Assembly (NCBI RefSeq): GCF_026151205.1
Contig: NC_087082.1
Coordinates: 12,263,365-12,327,364, forward strand
Direction: 5' to 3'
Source: Bolinopsis microptera
Taxonomy: Eukaryota > Ctenophora > Tentaculata > Lobata > Bolinopsidae
DNA length: 64,000 bases
The number at the start of each line of letters is the position of its first letter. Position 1 is the first letter of the stretch. Under the pieces are notes generated by a model. It searched no databases. It saw nothing but the letters and a program-made list of their open reading frames with translations, and was not told the DNA's origin. The position numbers and the translations under genes are program-made. Positions 36,856 to 48,800 of this stretch are shown one piece after another.

Positions 36856-39800
36856 CCTAGTCTCTTTGCTCCCCATATTATTATTATTTTTGTTTTATTA
36901 ATTTTTTTTATCTACCTTCCTATACTTTCAACATCATATCACACTTCACCCGCACACCTTCTCACACATTAATGACCGTTTCAGACCTGTATCTAATGTA
37001 TCTGGAATTTGACGTATTGAAATACCAATTTTGACTCTTTATCCACAGTTATTCACCATGGATTTGTTTGTTATTAAATAGTTTTTCATAAATTTTTGGA
37101 TTTAGATTAATTCGATGTAATGGGTCCAAGTTACTGCGGACATAGTTCACTATGTGTTTACCGTGTTTGGGTGCCCATCATATTTTACAGATGGGGGCGA
37201 TATTTTGAACGATTCTATTTTATATTCATCTATTGCTGTACTCTGTAAAATTTGAAAAGTATTTAATAAAAAAATCTCCGAATTACACACAAATTTCTGA
37301 AAGTTTCGTAGACTTAAATCAATTACAGAGGGTGTGGCTATTGGCCAGCCCCTCTATTTCACTATTATGGTTGAAACTATAAGAATACGGATTATATTGT
37401 TACAGTGATTTTACAAAAGTCGAAACAGTAAAGTTAACGAGACCTTTAGAAAATGAGTTATATAACTTGCAACTTAAACTAAGATAAATTGAGTATTTAT
37501 ACTCAATTTATCTTAGTTGCATGAGTAATATATATATACTCTCATTTTTTAGAGCAAACGTAATTTAAATGGCTAAACACAATTCAATAAAATTTGGCTC
37601 GATCCGATTATCCAAACTATCAAATAAATGCGAAAATGAACCTTCTTTTGAAAACAATGAACACAAATATGTTTCGATTTGACAAATTTCTCGAACCAGT
37701 GGTGGTAGTAAGTCATACCAGAACCAATTATTTCAATTGGGCACTCAGTGACTGAGCTATTAATGCCAACGTTTGCACACTGACTTTTGGCCCACCCTGT
37801 ATATTTATAATATACGGCTGGAAAAAATGTAACTGGATATCTGCCACAATGCTGCTATTATTAAGGTTAAAGTAACATTTAGCACATAAAGAAGTCTGGT
37901 TTGCTAGGTTTTAATTGGTCGTATAATAACAAATAAAAATGAGTTAAGACTACAAAAACGGTCGATAGAACCTAATTATAATACCTGTATCGAGAACTCG
38001 ACTTCAATGCACTGATAGCGTTGGTACTAACATTCTATCAAATTATGTCATATCTTGAGACTTGATAGCTGCCTGAAACAGTTTTGAGTCAACATTATCG
38101 TGATATTCTAGAAATTGAAACCAATTCTCAACTTTAAAAAAGCAGGTTTCAATAAATGCCATAGAATTAAATTCTACCTTTTTAAATTTTAAGAATTTGT
38201 TGATTTATTAAAATTCTGTCTCAATTAATATATAAGGGTACATGCAATGTATTTCGACACGCACTGTAGACTCACTTATTGGATTCGTGCTAGATGCTGT
38301 GTACGTCACCCTCTTAACCACCTCTATGGCGAAGATGAGGATGGTAAGTGCAAGTACAGTAATGTGAGGAGAAGATGGGTATCATTTAGCACATTTTTGC
38401 TGTAGGTGTAAAGTAGCTCTTAGTCAAGGAGTATATAAATGACGGCACGACAAGGTTCTGCAACAGATCTCTGAACATGTTATCTTGTGAGCGCCGAGTG
38501 AACACTTATAAGAACAAGGCCAGCGATGTAAGACAGTATCATTGACTTAGTCCATGCTGGGAGGAAAAAAGCAAGTACAGACGACCGAAAGGAGTCGTGG
38601 TTTGGGATCCTGAGTGGGTCTCGATATTGGATAGTGCTTTTATATATCGGACCTTATGATATTCTCAAGGTCACCAAGACGGCACAGTCTTATGGCGGGA
38701 GGTAACGGTACCATCTAAAGAGCAGATTGCTGAATCATACAAGTAAAAACTCTACCGGTACAGCAGTCTTACAGCAGACTGAGATTCAAGCGAAAGAATT
38801 GTGCTGTTATAATTATGCGGTTAAAGTTCTAGCACCGGGAGTAGTTGTTCACGGTTTGGAGAGAGCTGAGTAGGCTAGTACGGGATAGAAGGGAAGAAGC
38901 AGCTCACTGTTCCAGATGGATCTACTTCTTATCAAGGAAGAAGGAGTGGTAGGTATAGTAAGGAAGATTGGAGCCTAAGAGTTAACTTAACATCTAGAGG
39001 TACCACAAACTTTATCTCGTCGCCAATTGCGAGCTTTAACGGGTTTCCTCAAGTGACTCGATGGTTTAATTGTGACAAATCATGATACGAACTTTGATGA
39101 ACCCATAATAGTATAGTGCAATAATACTATGATAGTATTCTCATAAGTTCTACCCTTGCAACCGAGTACAATGTACATACTAAGTGATATCAAGCTGCAA
39201 TCTAAAATTTATTAATTGAATCTCAAAATAACTTCAAATTTAAACCTAATAATTGCGACATCGTTGGAAGTGAGAAATAAAATACATTAAATTTTAATCC
39301 AATTCTGCGAGAGAAGATTTGCCCAGACAGCTGACAAGAATGTATTACCATACTTCCTGTAAATGTGGTAGTTATTAGGTCATATCAAACTTGAAAATTA
39401 TGTCAAAGTTTTTCTCAGTCTCTGGTGTCAATCACCAGTAGAGTGCCCAGCCGCACCAAAACAACCTGCGATTTTTACGTGGGAAACATCGTATAATACA
39501 CATGCTATACACTCTAGTTTTATAGCAGCTACTGATATCATGCGGCAGTATTAATAAGCATACAAATTCAGCGCAAAAAATTGTAAAGACGACACAAATT
39601 CATGCGGGATGTTAATAAATGTGTCCATGTTGAACTCAAACTCCGACAGAATAATATTTCAAATCGGATATATTATAATTAATCAAATGGTATCTGCTCA
39701 TGTTCCGTCTATATAAACTACAAAACTTAATAAATTAGTGAAGTTCTGAAACAAAGATCACGACTAGGTTTTATCAAAATTGAAAAGAAAACCGATCGAA

Positions 39801-40328
39801 GTGCACTAGAGATATAGTTTAAGTTTAAAGGGTCATCATTACTAAAATCTCTTCCTAGCTCCTAGCAATCAAGTTGTTAATCCTAGTTCTACACCTAAAC
39901 AAGTAAAAAATTACAGCCTTACATTTTGAAATTTTTCGATATTCAGCTCAACATAAGACTTCGATACCAATAATGCATAATGGGTACATACCGATGATCG
40001 GTGTTCGTAAATATTTGATTATTTATAGTATTGAAGTTTAAAATCTTCCTAATTATGTAAGAATAACAAAAGGAATCACGTACTAGTGTGCTGTTACGAA
40101 AAACAACTATTTAATAAAAATAAATTAACAGTATTCGAGTACAAACTTAAAAATACAAACTCCAACATAATCGACAGACAAACTCAATAAATGAAGATTC
40201 CGTCGTGAAACGAGCTATATATACAGCTATAACGTAGCGCTCGACTCCAGTCTGAACCAAAATTAAGTCGCGTTCGTAGGAAATTGACCACCAGCTGCTG
40301 GTGGTTCGAATGTTGGTTTGCACACTAC
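36856..40328. other. Gene-poor interval
   Basis: AT-rich, no supported exon. The main structure is the 42-bp palindrome at 37477-37518. Nothing with coding character was seen at 38000-40100. Confidence 0.45.
37477..37518. repeat. Perfect 42-bp palindrome (20-bp arms, 2-base centre)
   Basis: AACTAAGATAAATTGAGTAT is followed by TT and then its exact reverse complement. Such a structure can extrude as a cruciform. Adjacent TTGCA sequences on both sides extend it imperfectly. Confidence 0.95.
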
Positions 40329-40388
40329 TGTGGTTGCGAGAAGCATTATTTGATGCGCGCGCGACCCAGTAGTGCATCGCGCTACAAT
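40329..40388. repeat. Copy of the GCATTATT...CCCAGTAGTGCATCGCG repeat
   Basis: Carries TGGTTGCGAGAAGCATTATT and then CCCAGTAGTGCATCGCGC, as at 42427-42484. An inverted copy of the same blocks lies at 41979-42021. Confidence 0.75.
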
Positions 40389-40653
40389 ATCATATTACAT
40401 TGCTACGTAATTAGATTGATCCGAGATGTGCACCGTGTTACTTTTAGGCGGCGGCGGTCGACCGCGGTATGACTATTAGATATTATACAAACCGCGGTCT
40501 GTGAGGACATTTCGATGAATTATAGGATATTATATGTTATAGCTTTATAGCTGGATTATGGAACAAAAAAAATAATACAACAGTTTTCAATGGCGGCGGC
40601 GAATCGCGGTAGTGCATATCTCTGATATTAGATTCAGGACAATACTGGAGGAA

Positions 40654-41310
40654 GAGGAGGAGGAGGAGGAGGAGGAGGAGGAGGAGGAGGAGGAGGAGGA
40701 GGAGGAGGAGGAGGAGGAGGAGGAGGAGGAGGAGGAGGAGGAGGAGGAGGAGGAGGAGGAGGAGGAGGAGGAGGAGGAGGAGGAGGAGGAGGAGGAGGAG
40801 GAGGAGGAGGAGGAGGAGGAGGAGGAGGAGGAGGAGGAGGAGGAGGAGGAGGAGGAGGAGGAGGAGGAGGAGGAGGAGGAGGAGGAGGAGGAGGAGGAGG
40901 AGGAGGAGGAGGAGGAGGAGGAGGAGGAGGAGGAGGAGGAGGAGGAGGAGGAGGAGGAGGAGGAGGAGGAGGAGGAGGAGGAGGAGGAGGAGGAGGAGGA
41001 GGAGGAGGAGGAGGAGGAGGAGGAGGAGGAGGAGGAGGAGGAGGAGGAGGAGGAGGAGGAGGAGGAGGAGGAGGAGGAGGAGGAGGAGGAGGAGGAGGAG
41101 GAGGAGGAGGAGGAGGAGGAGGAGGAGGAGGAGGAGGAGGAGGAGGAGGAGGAGGAGGAGGAGGAGGAGGAGGAGGAGGAGGAGGAGGAGGAGGAGGAGG
41201 AGGAGGAGGAGGAGGAGGAGGAGGAGGAGGAGGAGGAGGAGGAGGAGGAGGAGGAGGAGGAGGAGGAGGAGGAGGAGGAGGAGGAGGAGGAGGAGGAGGA
41301 GGAGGAGGAG
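40654..41310. repeat. Pure (GGA)n trinucleotide tract, about 219 units
   Basis: 657 bases of uninterrupted GGA/GAG on the plus strand (TCC on the minus strand). All three plus- and minus-strand frames are open and read as poly-Glu, poly-Pro or poly-Ser; no flanking coding exon supports any of them. The tract is fully polypurine and mirror-symmetric, so triplex DNA is possible. Its true length in the genome may differ from the assembly. Confidence 0.98.
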
Positions 41311-41846
41311 CCAATCAAAGTCAAAAGTGCAGGAATCCGCAAAGTTTTAGTTAAAGTTGCAATAATATAATTTTCGATCGGCCCGCAAAATGAGACTTTT
41401 TTGGAGAAAAACGTTATTTTTACAAGCGAACAGTTTTCAAAAAACCGCGACCGCGATCGGAAGTCTTTATTTCTTTTACTTTCGAAGTTAGGCCCCAGCC
41501 GGTATAGTTTCTAGAGTTTTAATTAAAGCCCTCTCGGCTCTCAGTCTCTAGGCTCTCTTGTAATAGCGCGCGCCCGCAGTGGTGTGCGGCGAAAGTATAC
41601 ATGATTAGGTACTGAACGCGATGCAGAACAATGTATGTCGAATTGTTCACATAGCCATGTGTATACGCGTACTGCGGTCGAGCGCCCAACTGCAAGCGAG
41701 AGGGCTCTGGTTAGAGCAAGTCGAATTGCTTTAATAAGTTTAACCATAGTTCAGAGCCCTCGCGCTTATGCAGTTATGCTGTGAAACGAGCGCGTCAAGT
41801 ATATAGTACGCAAACATTCATGGTTATGTAAATTACACCTTGTATG

Positions 41847-42165
41847 TTTATAACCTATACCAGGACGCGCGTCGAGTTAGACTCGTCGACGGTGATTCTG
41901 TTGGAACAAGTATTTTATAAGCAATAAGTATCACCGGCCGTTAAACTACACTTGGCTTGTAGCTCAATGCGATACTAACTGGGCCGATGCGTTACTGGAC
42001 CGCGCCGCGCATCCAATAATGAATTAGATCGGCAAAATGCGCTACTGCGGCCTTGCCGAGTTGCGATTAACGGTGATACTCGTAAAATATAAATATTTGT
42101 TCCATACAGGACTGTCGACGAGTCCAACTCGGCGCGCGTCCTGATAGGTTATAGACCTACAAAGT
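41847..42165. mobile_element. Foldback element with GAGTT/ACTCGTCGACGG inverted ends
   Basis: The left arm (41847-41950) and right arm (42066-42160) are inverted copies of each other: a TATAACCTA border, CAGGACGCGCG, CGAGTT-x-GACTCGTCGAC, a GTTGGAACAAGTATTTTA-like block, then TATCACCG-TTAA. The centre holds an inverted copy of the GCATTATT/CCCAGTA repeat. There is no coding capacity. A third arm is at 42670-42757 and a fourth at 18796-18900. Confidence 0.7.
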
Positions 42166-42426
42166 TGCAAAGAATTGACATCGTCAATTAACACATGGCA
42201 TCAGTCGATCAATACTTTAAAATATTACTCTAACTAAAGCCGGCCTCTCGCTTGCAGGAACGTAAACACATAAATAGCTATGTAAACTTAAAATACTAAG
42301 CTAAAATTATAAATTCTTTTACTAGTATTTCTATTATTGTTAATTGACGGTGTCATGAATTGACATGTCAATTCATTCCAGCTCGGCGGGTTGATTTACA
42401 ATATCAATCTTTCGCATCTCGCCGCA

Positions 42427-42573
42427 TGGTTGCGAGAAGCATTATTGGATGTTCGGCGCGGCCCAGTAGTGCATCGCGCTACAACTTAGCAAGGCCCAGT
42501 AGCGCATCTCGCCGATCTAGCGAGAAGAATAATTGAGTGAGCGGCGAGGCCCAGTAACGCATCGCGCTACAAG
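42427..42573. repeat. Three direct copies of GGCCCAGTA-GCATC
   Basis: CCCAGTAGTGCATCGCGC at 42462, CCCAGTAGCGCATCTCGC at about 42494 and CCCAGTAACGCATCGCGC at about 42549, each preceded by a CGAGAAG...ATT block in part. The block at 42427-42484 matches 40329-40388. A 22-bp perfect palindrome (ATGAATTGACA + complement) lies just before, at 42355-42376. Confidence 0.75.
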
Positions 42574-42669
42574 TATTAGTGATGAGCTCTTTTGCATTTT
42601 GGCACAGACCAAACAAGTAAAAAACCTTTTGCATTATCAGTCAATTAAAGAATGAGATCTCGGAATGAT

Positions 42670-42757
42670 TTAACGGGTGATACTCGTAAAATATATGTTC
42701 CAGGACCGTCGACGAGTCCAACTCGGCGCGCGTCCTGGTAGGTTATAAACCTACAAA
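42670..42757. repeat. Lone right arm of the foldback family
   Basis: Matches 42066-42160 in the same orientation: TAACGG-TGATACTCGTAAAATAT, GTTCCA, GTCGACGAGTCCAACTCGG, GCGCGTCCTG, then TAGGTTATA-ACCTACAAAG. Confidence 0.75.
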
Positions 42758-43419
42758 GAATGATGAAAATAGAAAAAAGGGAGTAGCGTGACACACCCAC
42801 TGCAATTGATGAAATTTTACGAAATTTTCAGGAAATCTAGGTTCGATTCATACGGGGTCTTTCACTTTTTGAAAAATGTTTAACTCCCATCCCCCGGCTC
42901 TCCGTAATTAGTTTTACACATATAGTTATTGTGTTAAAATTATACTAGCGTGATCATTTTAAAATTTCATACTGTTTTTATTTATTAATTGACAGAAGTT
43001 TACTTTTATGTGTCTAACCTTATGGTCAGACAATTACCATTGCTGAATTTATATTTTGAAACCACCCTTTCCCCCCTCCGGCTGATTACGTAATATGTGA
43101 ACGACCCCATATGCCATATCTAATATTTCAGAATTTAGAGAATTAGAGAAAAAAATAATTTTTTAAATAATTACCTTACTAAACAATAGGTTGCAGAAGA
43201 GTGAGCTGAAAAGAAGACTAGATTCTATTCTAATTTATTGATTATCATATTTATTGAAATAAACATATAATATCCATTACTCCAGGAGTGATGACAGGAT
43301 ATATACTAAACAATAAATATAAATTATTATAATCAATAGTGCTATTTATAATACTTTGATTGATTCCAGTATTCTCAGATACAGACCAAAACTAATACTC
43401 CTGATACCACAATCCAGTC

Positions 43420-44148
43420 ATGTTAATATTAGAAGTTTGTGTCGACAGTGCTGAATCTGCTATTCTGGCTGAAAAGGGTGGAGCCAAGCGCATAGAATTG
43501 TGTTCTGTCTTAGAACTTGGTGGTTTAACACCATCGGCTGGACTCCTTCAAGAAGTAAAAAAGCATGTTCGAATCCCAGTATTTTGTATGATTCGATGCC
43601 GTTCGGGTGATTTCTTTTACAATTCATATGAGATTTCAACCATGATTTCTGATGCTCAAGAACTTTCTAAACATGGTGCGGATGGCTTTGTCTTTGGATT
43701 TCTAGATCGTAACAAAGCTTTAGACACAAACTCGTGTGAACTGTTAATAAAATCTCTTTCAAAAGATTATCCATGCACTCTTCATCGTGCATTCGATTTT
43801 ATTCCAATTGATTCTGGTACTCTTCGAACTGTAAAACAAATTGGATTTTCGAGGATTTTGACCACTGGTGGTGGTCCTGATGTCTCTTCTAGTTTTGATG
43901 AACTCAAAATATTGTTTATCCAATCCGAGGAGGTTGGAATCACAATTTTGCCTGGAGGGGGCGTTAATGAGTCGAATATAGCCACATTAAAAGAAATTGG
44001 CTTCAAGGAAGTGCATTCCTCATGTAGTGTGTATAGCTATGATGGTGATTATGGCACACTTTTTAATAATCCATTGCCAAATGGCAAAAGAAGGGTTGTT
44101 TGCTTGGATAAAGTTGAGACTCTGTGTGGTAAATTAAATGCTATTTAA
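43420..44148 (+). CDS. CUTC: CutC family protein (copper homeostasis CutC homologue), intronless
   Basis: A 242-residue TIM-barrel protein, full length for the family core (human CUTC is 273 with an N-terminal extension). Visible signatures: LEVCVDSAESAILAEKGGA, RIELCS, LGGLTPSAGLL, VFCMIRCRSGDFFY, TLHRAFD, LTTGGG and ILPGGGV. CutC was first linked to copper tolerance in bacteria, and the human protein binds Cu(I); its physiological role in animals is not settled. The ATG at 43420 opens directly on the first beta strand. Codons are strongly AT-ended, unlike the PAPS synthase gene. The stop lies at the point where a 5'-truncated LINE begins, so no separate 3' UTR is visible. Lack of introns and the LINE junction raise the possibility of a retrocopy, but no poly(A) or parent gene can be seen. 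Confidence 0.93.
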   Translation: MLILEVCVDSAESAILAEKGGAKRIELCSVLELGGLTPSAGLLQEVKKHVRIPVFCMIRCRSGDFFYNSYEISTMISDAQELSKHGADGFVFGFLDRNKALDTNSCELLIKSLSKDYPCTLHRAFDFIPIDSGTLRTVKQIGFSRILTTGGGPDVSSSFDELKILFIQSEEVGITILPGGGVNESNIATLKEIGFKEVHSSCSVYSYDGDYGTLFNNPLPNGKRRVVCLDKVETLCGKLNAI

Positions 44149-45496
44149 CTATTGACAAGAAAACTAAAGTTGTTCTTTTACTTCTAGATTTGAGTGCTGC
44201 CTTTGATACTGTCAATCACCCAAGATTAATCAAGAAGCTAAGATCTGCTTATGGCATTACAGGCATTGCTCTTACATGGATCAGGTCCTACTTGGCTAAC
44301 CGTTCATTTTGTGTCAAAGTCAAGGATTCGTCTTCCTCAGCAACTGTTCTTGAGATAGGTGTACCACAAGGTTCAATCCTTGGCCCCCTGCTATTCATAT
44401 TGTACACCAAAGATCTTGAGAACATTGCAAGTATGCATGGGTGCTGTATTCATTTGTATGCTGATGACACCCAGCTGTATTTCACACTTGATTCTGATGA
44501 CCCATCACAGCTAGAGCACAATATGGAACACTGTATGTCTGATATCAAGAAATGGATGACAAACAATTTCCTTCAACTGAATTCTTCTAAGACTGAAGTC
44601 ATCGTTATATCCTCTAAATTTGACTCAAAAAATATTCCAGCCTCTCTACAGATCGTTAAGCATCAAGAGCCACATGTTGTTAGTGGAACTGTGAAGAGTC
44701 TTGGGCTGTATTTGGACAGTTATCTTTCAATGAGTGATCAGATTACGTCAGTGGTTCAAGCATGTAATATTCAGATCAGAAATTTGTGGTTTATTGCATC
44801 AAAACTGTCTTTTAACCTTAAGATTCAGCTTGTTCATGCTCTAGTACTCTCTGAAATTGATTATTGCAATAGCGTATATTTTGGACTGAGCTCTTATGAT
44901 TTAAGTCGTTTACAGAAGGTGCAAAATTCTGCTGTAAGATTTATTTTCGGGAGAGGAAGAAAGGCACACACTACTCCACTACTTAAGAAAGTTCATTTTC
45001 TACCAGTTAGATTTAGAATAGATTTTAAGATTGCCCTACTTGCCTACAAGTGTTTAAATAATATAGCTCCTCCTTACTTAAAAGAGTTGATATCTCCTAG
45101 GCAGCAAAGTTTTAAAAATGTACGTCTTGATAATGATTATTTTTACCTTAGTTTTCCGCCCTCTCCTAACTATGTAAACACAGAGAAAGCTTTTAGTCAC
45201 TGTGCAGTTAAAGTATTTAATTCCTTGCCATACGACATAAGATCAGCTGAGTCAGTTACATCTTTCAAGACCAAACTTAAAACATACTTCTTTTCTCTAG
45301 CATTTGATTGATTTTGCATTTACATAGGTAAAATGAACTTGTCATGTCTAATTTTCAATTAAACTAAGCTCAGTTAATGTAAGAGCCGCTTTAGAAAGCA
45401 CTGGAGTTTATCTCCAGGATTAAATTATATCGAGTTATATGATTTAGCTATAAGGCGGTTTATAAATGTTGTATTTATTATTTATTATTATTTAGC
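44149..45496 (+). mobile_element. 5'-truncated CR1/L2-like non-LTR retrotransposon with intact 3' end
   Basis: LINE-like sequence starts near 44149 in TIDKKTKVVLLLLDLSAAFD, within the reverse transcriptase domain. The frame is open to the stop at 45309-45311 and shows DLSAAFDTVNH, VPQGSILGPLLF, YADDTQLYF, LGLYLD and the C-terminal VHFLPV...YKCLN block. The 3' UTR has a stem-loop (CTGGAG-TTTAT-CTCCAG at about 45402-45418), a GGCGGTTTATAAATGTTGTA block like the end of many CR1/L2 elements, and a tail of ATT repeats to about 45496. The endonuclease and the start of the reverse transcriptase are missing, as expected from incomplete reverse transcription. The open frame implies recent insertion. 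Confidence 0.88.
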
Positions 45497-45800
45497 AGCA
45501 TGATCCAATTTAAAATCTCTGGTACCTGGAACTGTTTACATATATTGTTCTTCTACAAGAGACTTTGTCATGAATGTATATCAATTGTTTACTTTTTATT
45601 TTAATATAACTGGACACAATTAAATCGATTGTGTGATTCATGATTATACAAACAATTGATCCATTCTTTAAATCACCAATGGCCATTGACCATTGGCCAC
45701 CCGAAATAAAATCAGGTATTATTCTTATGGTGGTCAAAGAATTGCACTAAACAGTTTGATTTGTCTGAACTTATTCTGTACAATTATTTTGCTTAACAGG

Positions 45801-48800
45801 ATGGGTGACTATCCAACAGATGGCATTAAACTCTCCTTTATAAAGGATCTGGCAAGAGGTGACCTTCTGGACCATCTCAAGCTTTGTGATGGCACCAAAG
45901 TAAGTTGGTATTTATGATAATTATCAGAATAATACATTGGTAGACTTGAACACTTGTGAATAAGTAAAACAAAATTTTAAGTAAAACAAAATTTAAATTT
46001 GATTGCCATTACAATGAATAATGATATCATAATAAATATAAGTAGACATCCGATAATAAACTTGTTAGGTCCAGTACAACCCAAGATGTCGGCCGACTAA
46101 CAAAATAAAGAAAGCTTGCATGTTCATACTTAGGCTGTACGGATAGAGATAGATGAGCACTGTTTTAGTCTGGTCACACAAGAGTAATTTATTAATCAGA
46201 TTCCAGAAGGGGCTTATCGAATCTCTGGACCACTTTTTTAATTGAAGAGTTTTATTTTCAGGCAATATTCTGGGATCCAAAATTAAAGGGACCATTCAAT
46301 TTGATAATAGATTGGGCAGTTCTGAAGCAGCATGGTGTGAAGAAAATGTTTGAGCTCCAAGAATACATACCAGACGAAGTAATTGAAAATAAGTGGCAGA
46401 GTGTTATAATGTTGATAAGGTGAGCAATTAGGACAAATAAAACACAATCAGAATTCGGTTTAGAAACCTTTTGACTAATCTGTAACTATTTGTTAAATTA
46501 TATATTACTAGAAAGTACTTCTTGATAGACGGTTTTTATCGCATCAAAAAATATCCATGATTATGTTCTGGTTTGTAATTCATTGATTTTCTTTCAGGCC
46601 TAACCTTCCTATGATTGATATGATTCACAAAGCTATTCGTTCTGTGTCAGTTGCACAGAGAGACAAAATAGATTTCCATATCATTTTCGTGTCAAGAAAA
46701 TCAACAATGTGTACTCAGCGACTGGAAAAATACAATATTATTGGCGAATTTAAGAACATTCTGGAACTAGAACTGGATTTGATTCCGTTTGATCATGATC
46801 TGTTGACTCTGGAGCATCCCCTTGGATTCAAAGAAATGTGTACTGAGCTGGATGACAGTTGTCTGTACCAAGTTTCAAGATCACTCATGTCATTGCAGTC
46901 ATACTTTGGATTTTTTCCAAACATCATTGGAATTGGACCGAGTGCTGCTAAAGTAAGTGCAGTTTTATATTAAATATTAATCATTTACAATAAGATGGTT
47001 GTGAACGTTAATCGATCAATGTTTAACCAGGCCAGGGAGGCCACGATTTTCTTAACATCCCAAAATACTTACCACTTTTTTTACCAGGTTAATAAAATGA
47101 TCCAGAGGATGCGTAAGGAAGGATCAGCGCACGAGAAGCCACTGACTCCCCGAATAGAGAATTTAGTACTAATAGATAGAAGAGTTGATCTGATTACACC
47201 TCTCTCCACCCAACTCACATATGAAGGACTTATTGATGAGCTGTTTGGTATCAAAAACAATGCAGCCACATTTCCGGGTAAATCATTCCTGTCTGAAGAG
47301 GAACAAGCTCAACAGGAGTCCGAGATAAAGCCAAAACAGATTCTCCTCAATTCCAATGATACCATCTACAATGTTGCAAGAGATGTGAACTTTAATGCTT
47401 TAGGTCCTTTCTTGGGTAAAAAGGTTTGAATTTTGGACATAACAGTATTTTGTTACAACATCTAAAAATTGGCTTTTAAGGCTGTGCTTGATTTATAAAG
47501 GAGTATATATTTTCATCGTGCTTTGTATTATTATTAGCTGCTATATAGGTATATTTCAGGCAAAGCAAATCAGTGCTGCCTATAACGAAAAGAACGATGC
47601 GAAGTCTCTACAACAGCTAAAGCAGTTTGTCAGTAAGTTACCTCACATGCAGGCGGAACGAAAATCTCTAGAAATACAGACTGCTATCGCTGGATTGGTA
47701 AGTACTGTCCGTTTTCTCTAGCAGCTCTTCGTACACTTATGAACATGACGAATACATCTTGGCATGGTTTGATCACTCACAATTGTCATTACTTTTTTTG
47801 GAATAAACATTGAACTAATTTATCATCAATAGTATTTTTTGCAGGTAAAAAACAAGATAGATAACAGAGATTTCCGCCACACTCTGGGAATAGAACAAGT
47901 TCTCAGAGAAGGAATCGAAGTTGATAGGGTGAACGAGGACATAGAGGTAAAAAACATTTGAATCATAGCTTCGGAATTATTTCTAAATATGATCGATATC
48001 ATTAACATAATTGAACATCTTCTCTCGTTCGGCATTTAGAATTTATTCACATTTTAACTCTGTAAAATCGAGTATAAATACTCATGAGTGTACATTGTAC
48101 ACTCATGTACAATGTACATAGTACAATACACTGTACAGTGTACAATGTCACCACAGGAGATGATATACAAGCAGGAGCCTCTGAAGAAAGTGCTCAGGTT
48201 ACTCTGTATTCAGTGTATCGCTGCGGATGGTCTAAAACCTAAAGTTTTAGGTGAGATTTTTAACATCTATCTATCATCATCTGTTCCTGAAATCATCGCT
48301 TATTAAATTATTATAAACTTCTCAACTCTGTTTTATTAATTGCTGTGTTTCAGAATTTTACAAACGTGAGATAATACAGTCCTACGGGTACCATCATCTG
48401 ATAACTTTTGACAGGTGAGATTCTAGAATATTCCTTCGTTTTAATATCCCCTTGTGAGAAATTTGAAACCAAAAAGCGTATCTTGAAATAATTGAAAAAT
48501 GAAAATAACCCTCCTTTTTTTCAGGCTGGAGAAGTGTGGACTGATGTATATGCAAGAAAAAACGCCCAAAAAGTCATACCCGATACTGAGATCAACACTA
48601 AACCTTACTGTCAGTAACGTTAACGAGGTAAACACAAATATGTATTTTAATGGTTAATTATTGAACCTTTGCACTTCAAACTAAGTTGCCCTCTGATTTT
48701 GGTCCATTTAGTTTTGAACTTATTACTTAATTGCTGTCACGTGTTGCCCAAAATTGAACATTTCAAAATAACAAATACCATCATCACAACAACTTTCTAT

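Noticed and set aside
40587-41370. Very long frames on both strands reading as poly-Glu, poly-Ser or poly-Pro
   Set aside because: They are the GGA/TCC trinucleotide tract read in each frame; no flanking coding sequence, splice sites or conserved ends.
43420-44148. CutC as bacterial contamination or very recent transfer
   Set aside because: CutC is widespread in animals, base composition matches the surroundings, and it is physically joined to an animal LINE.
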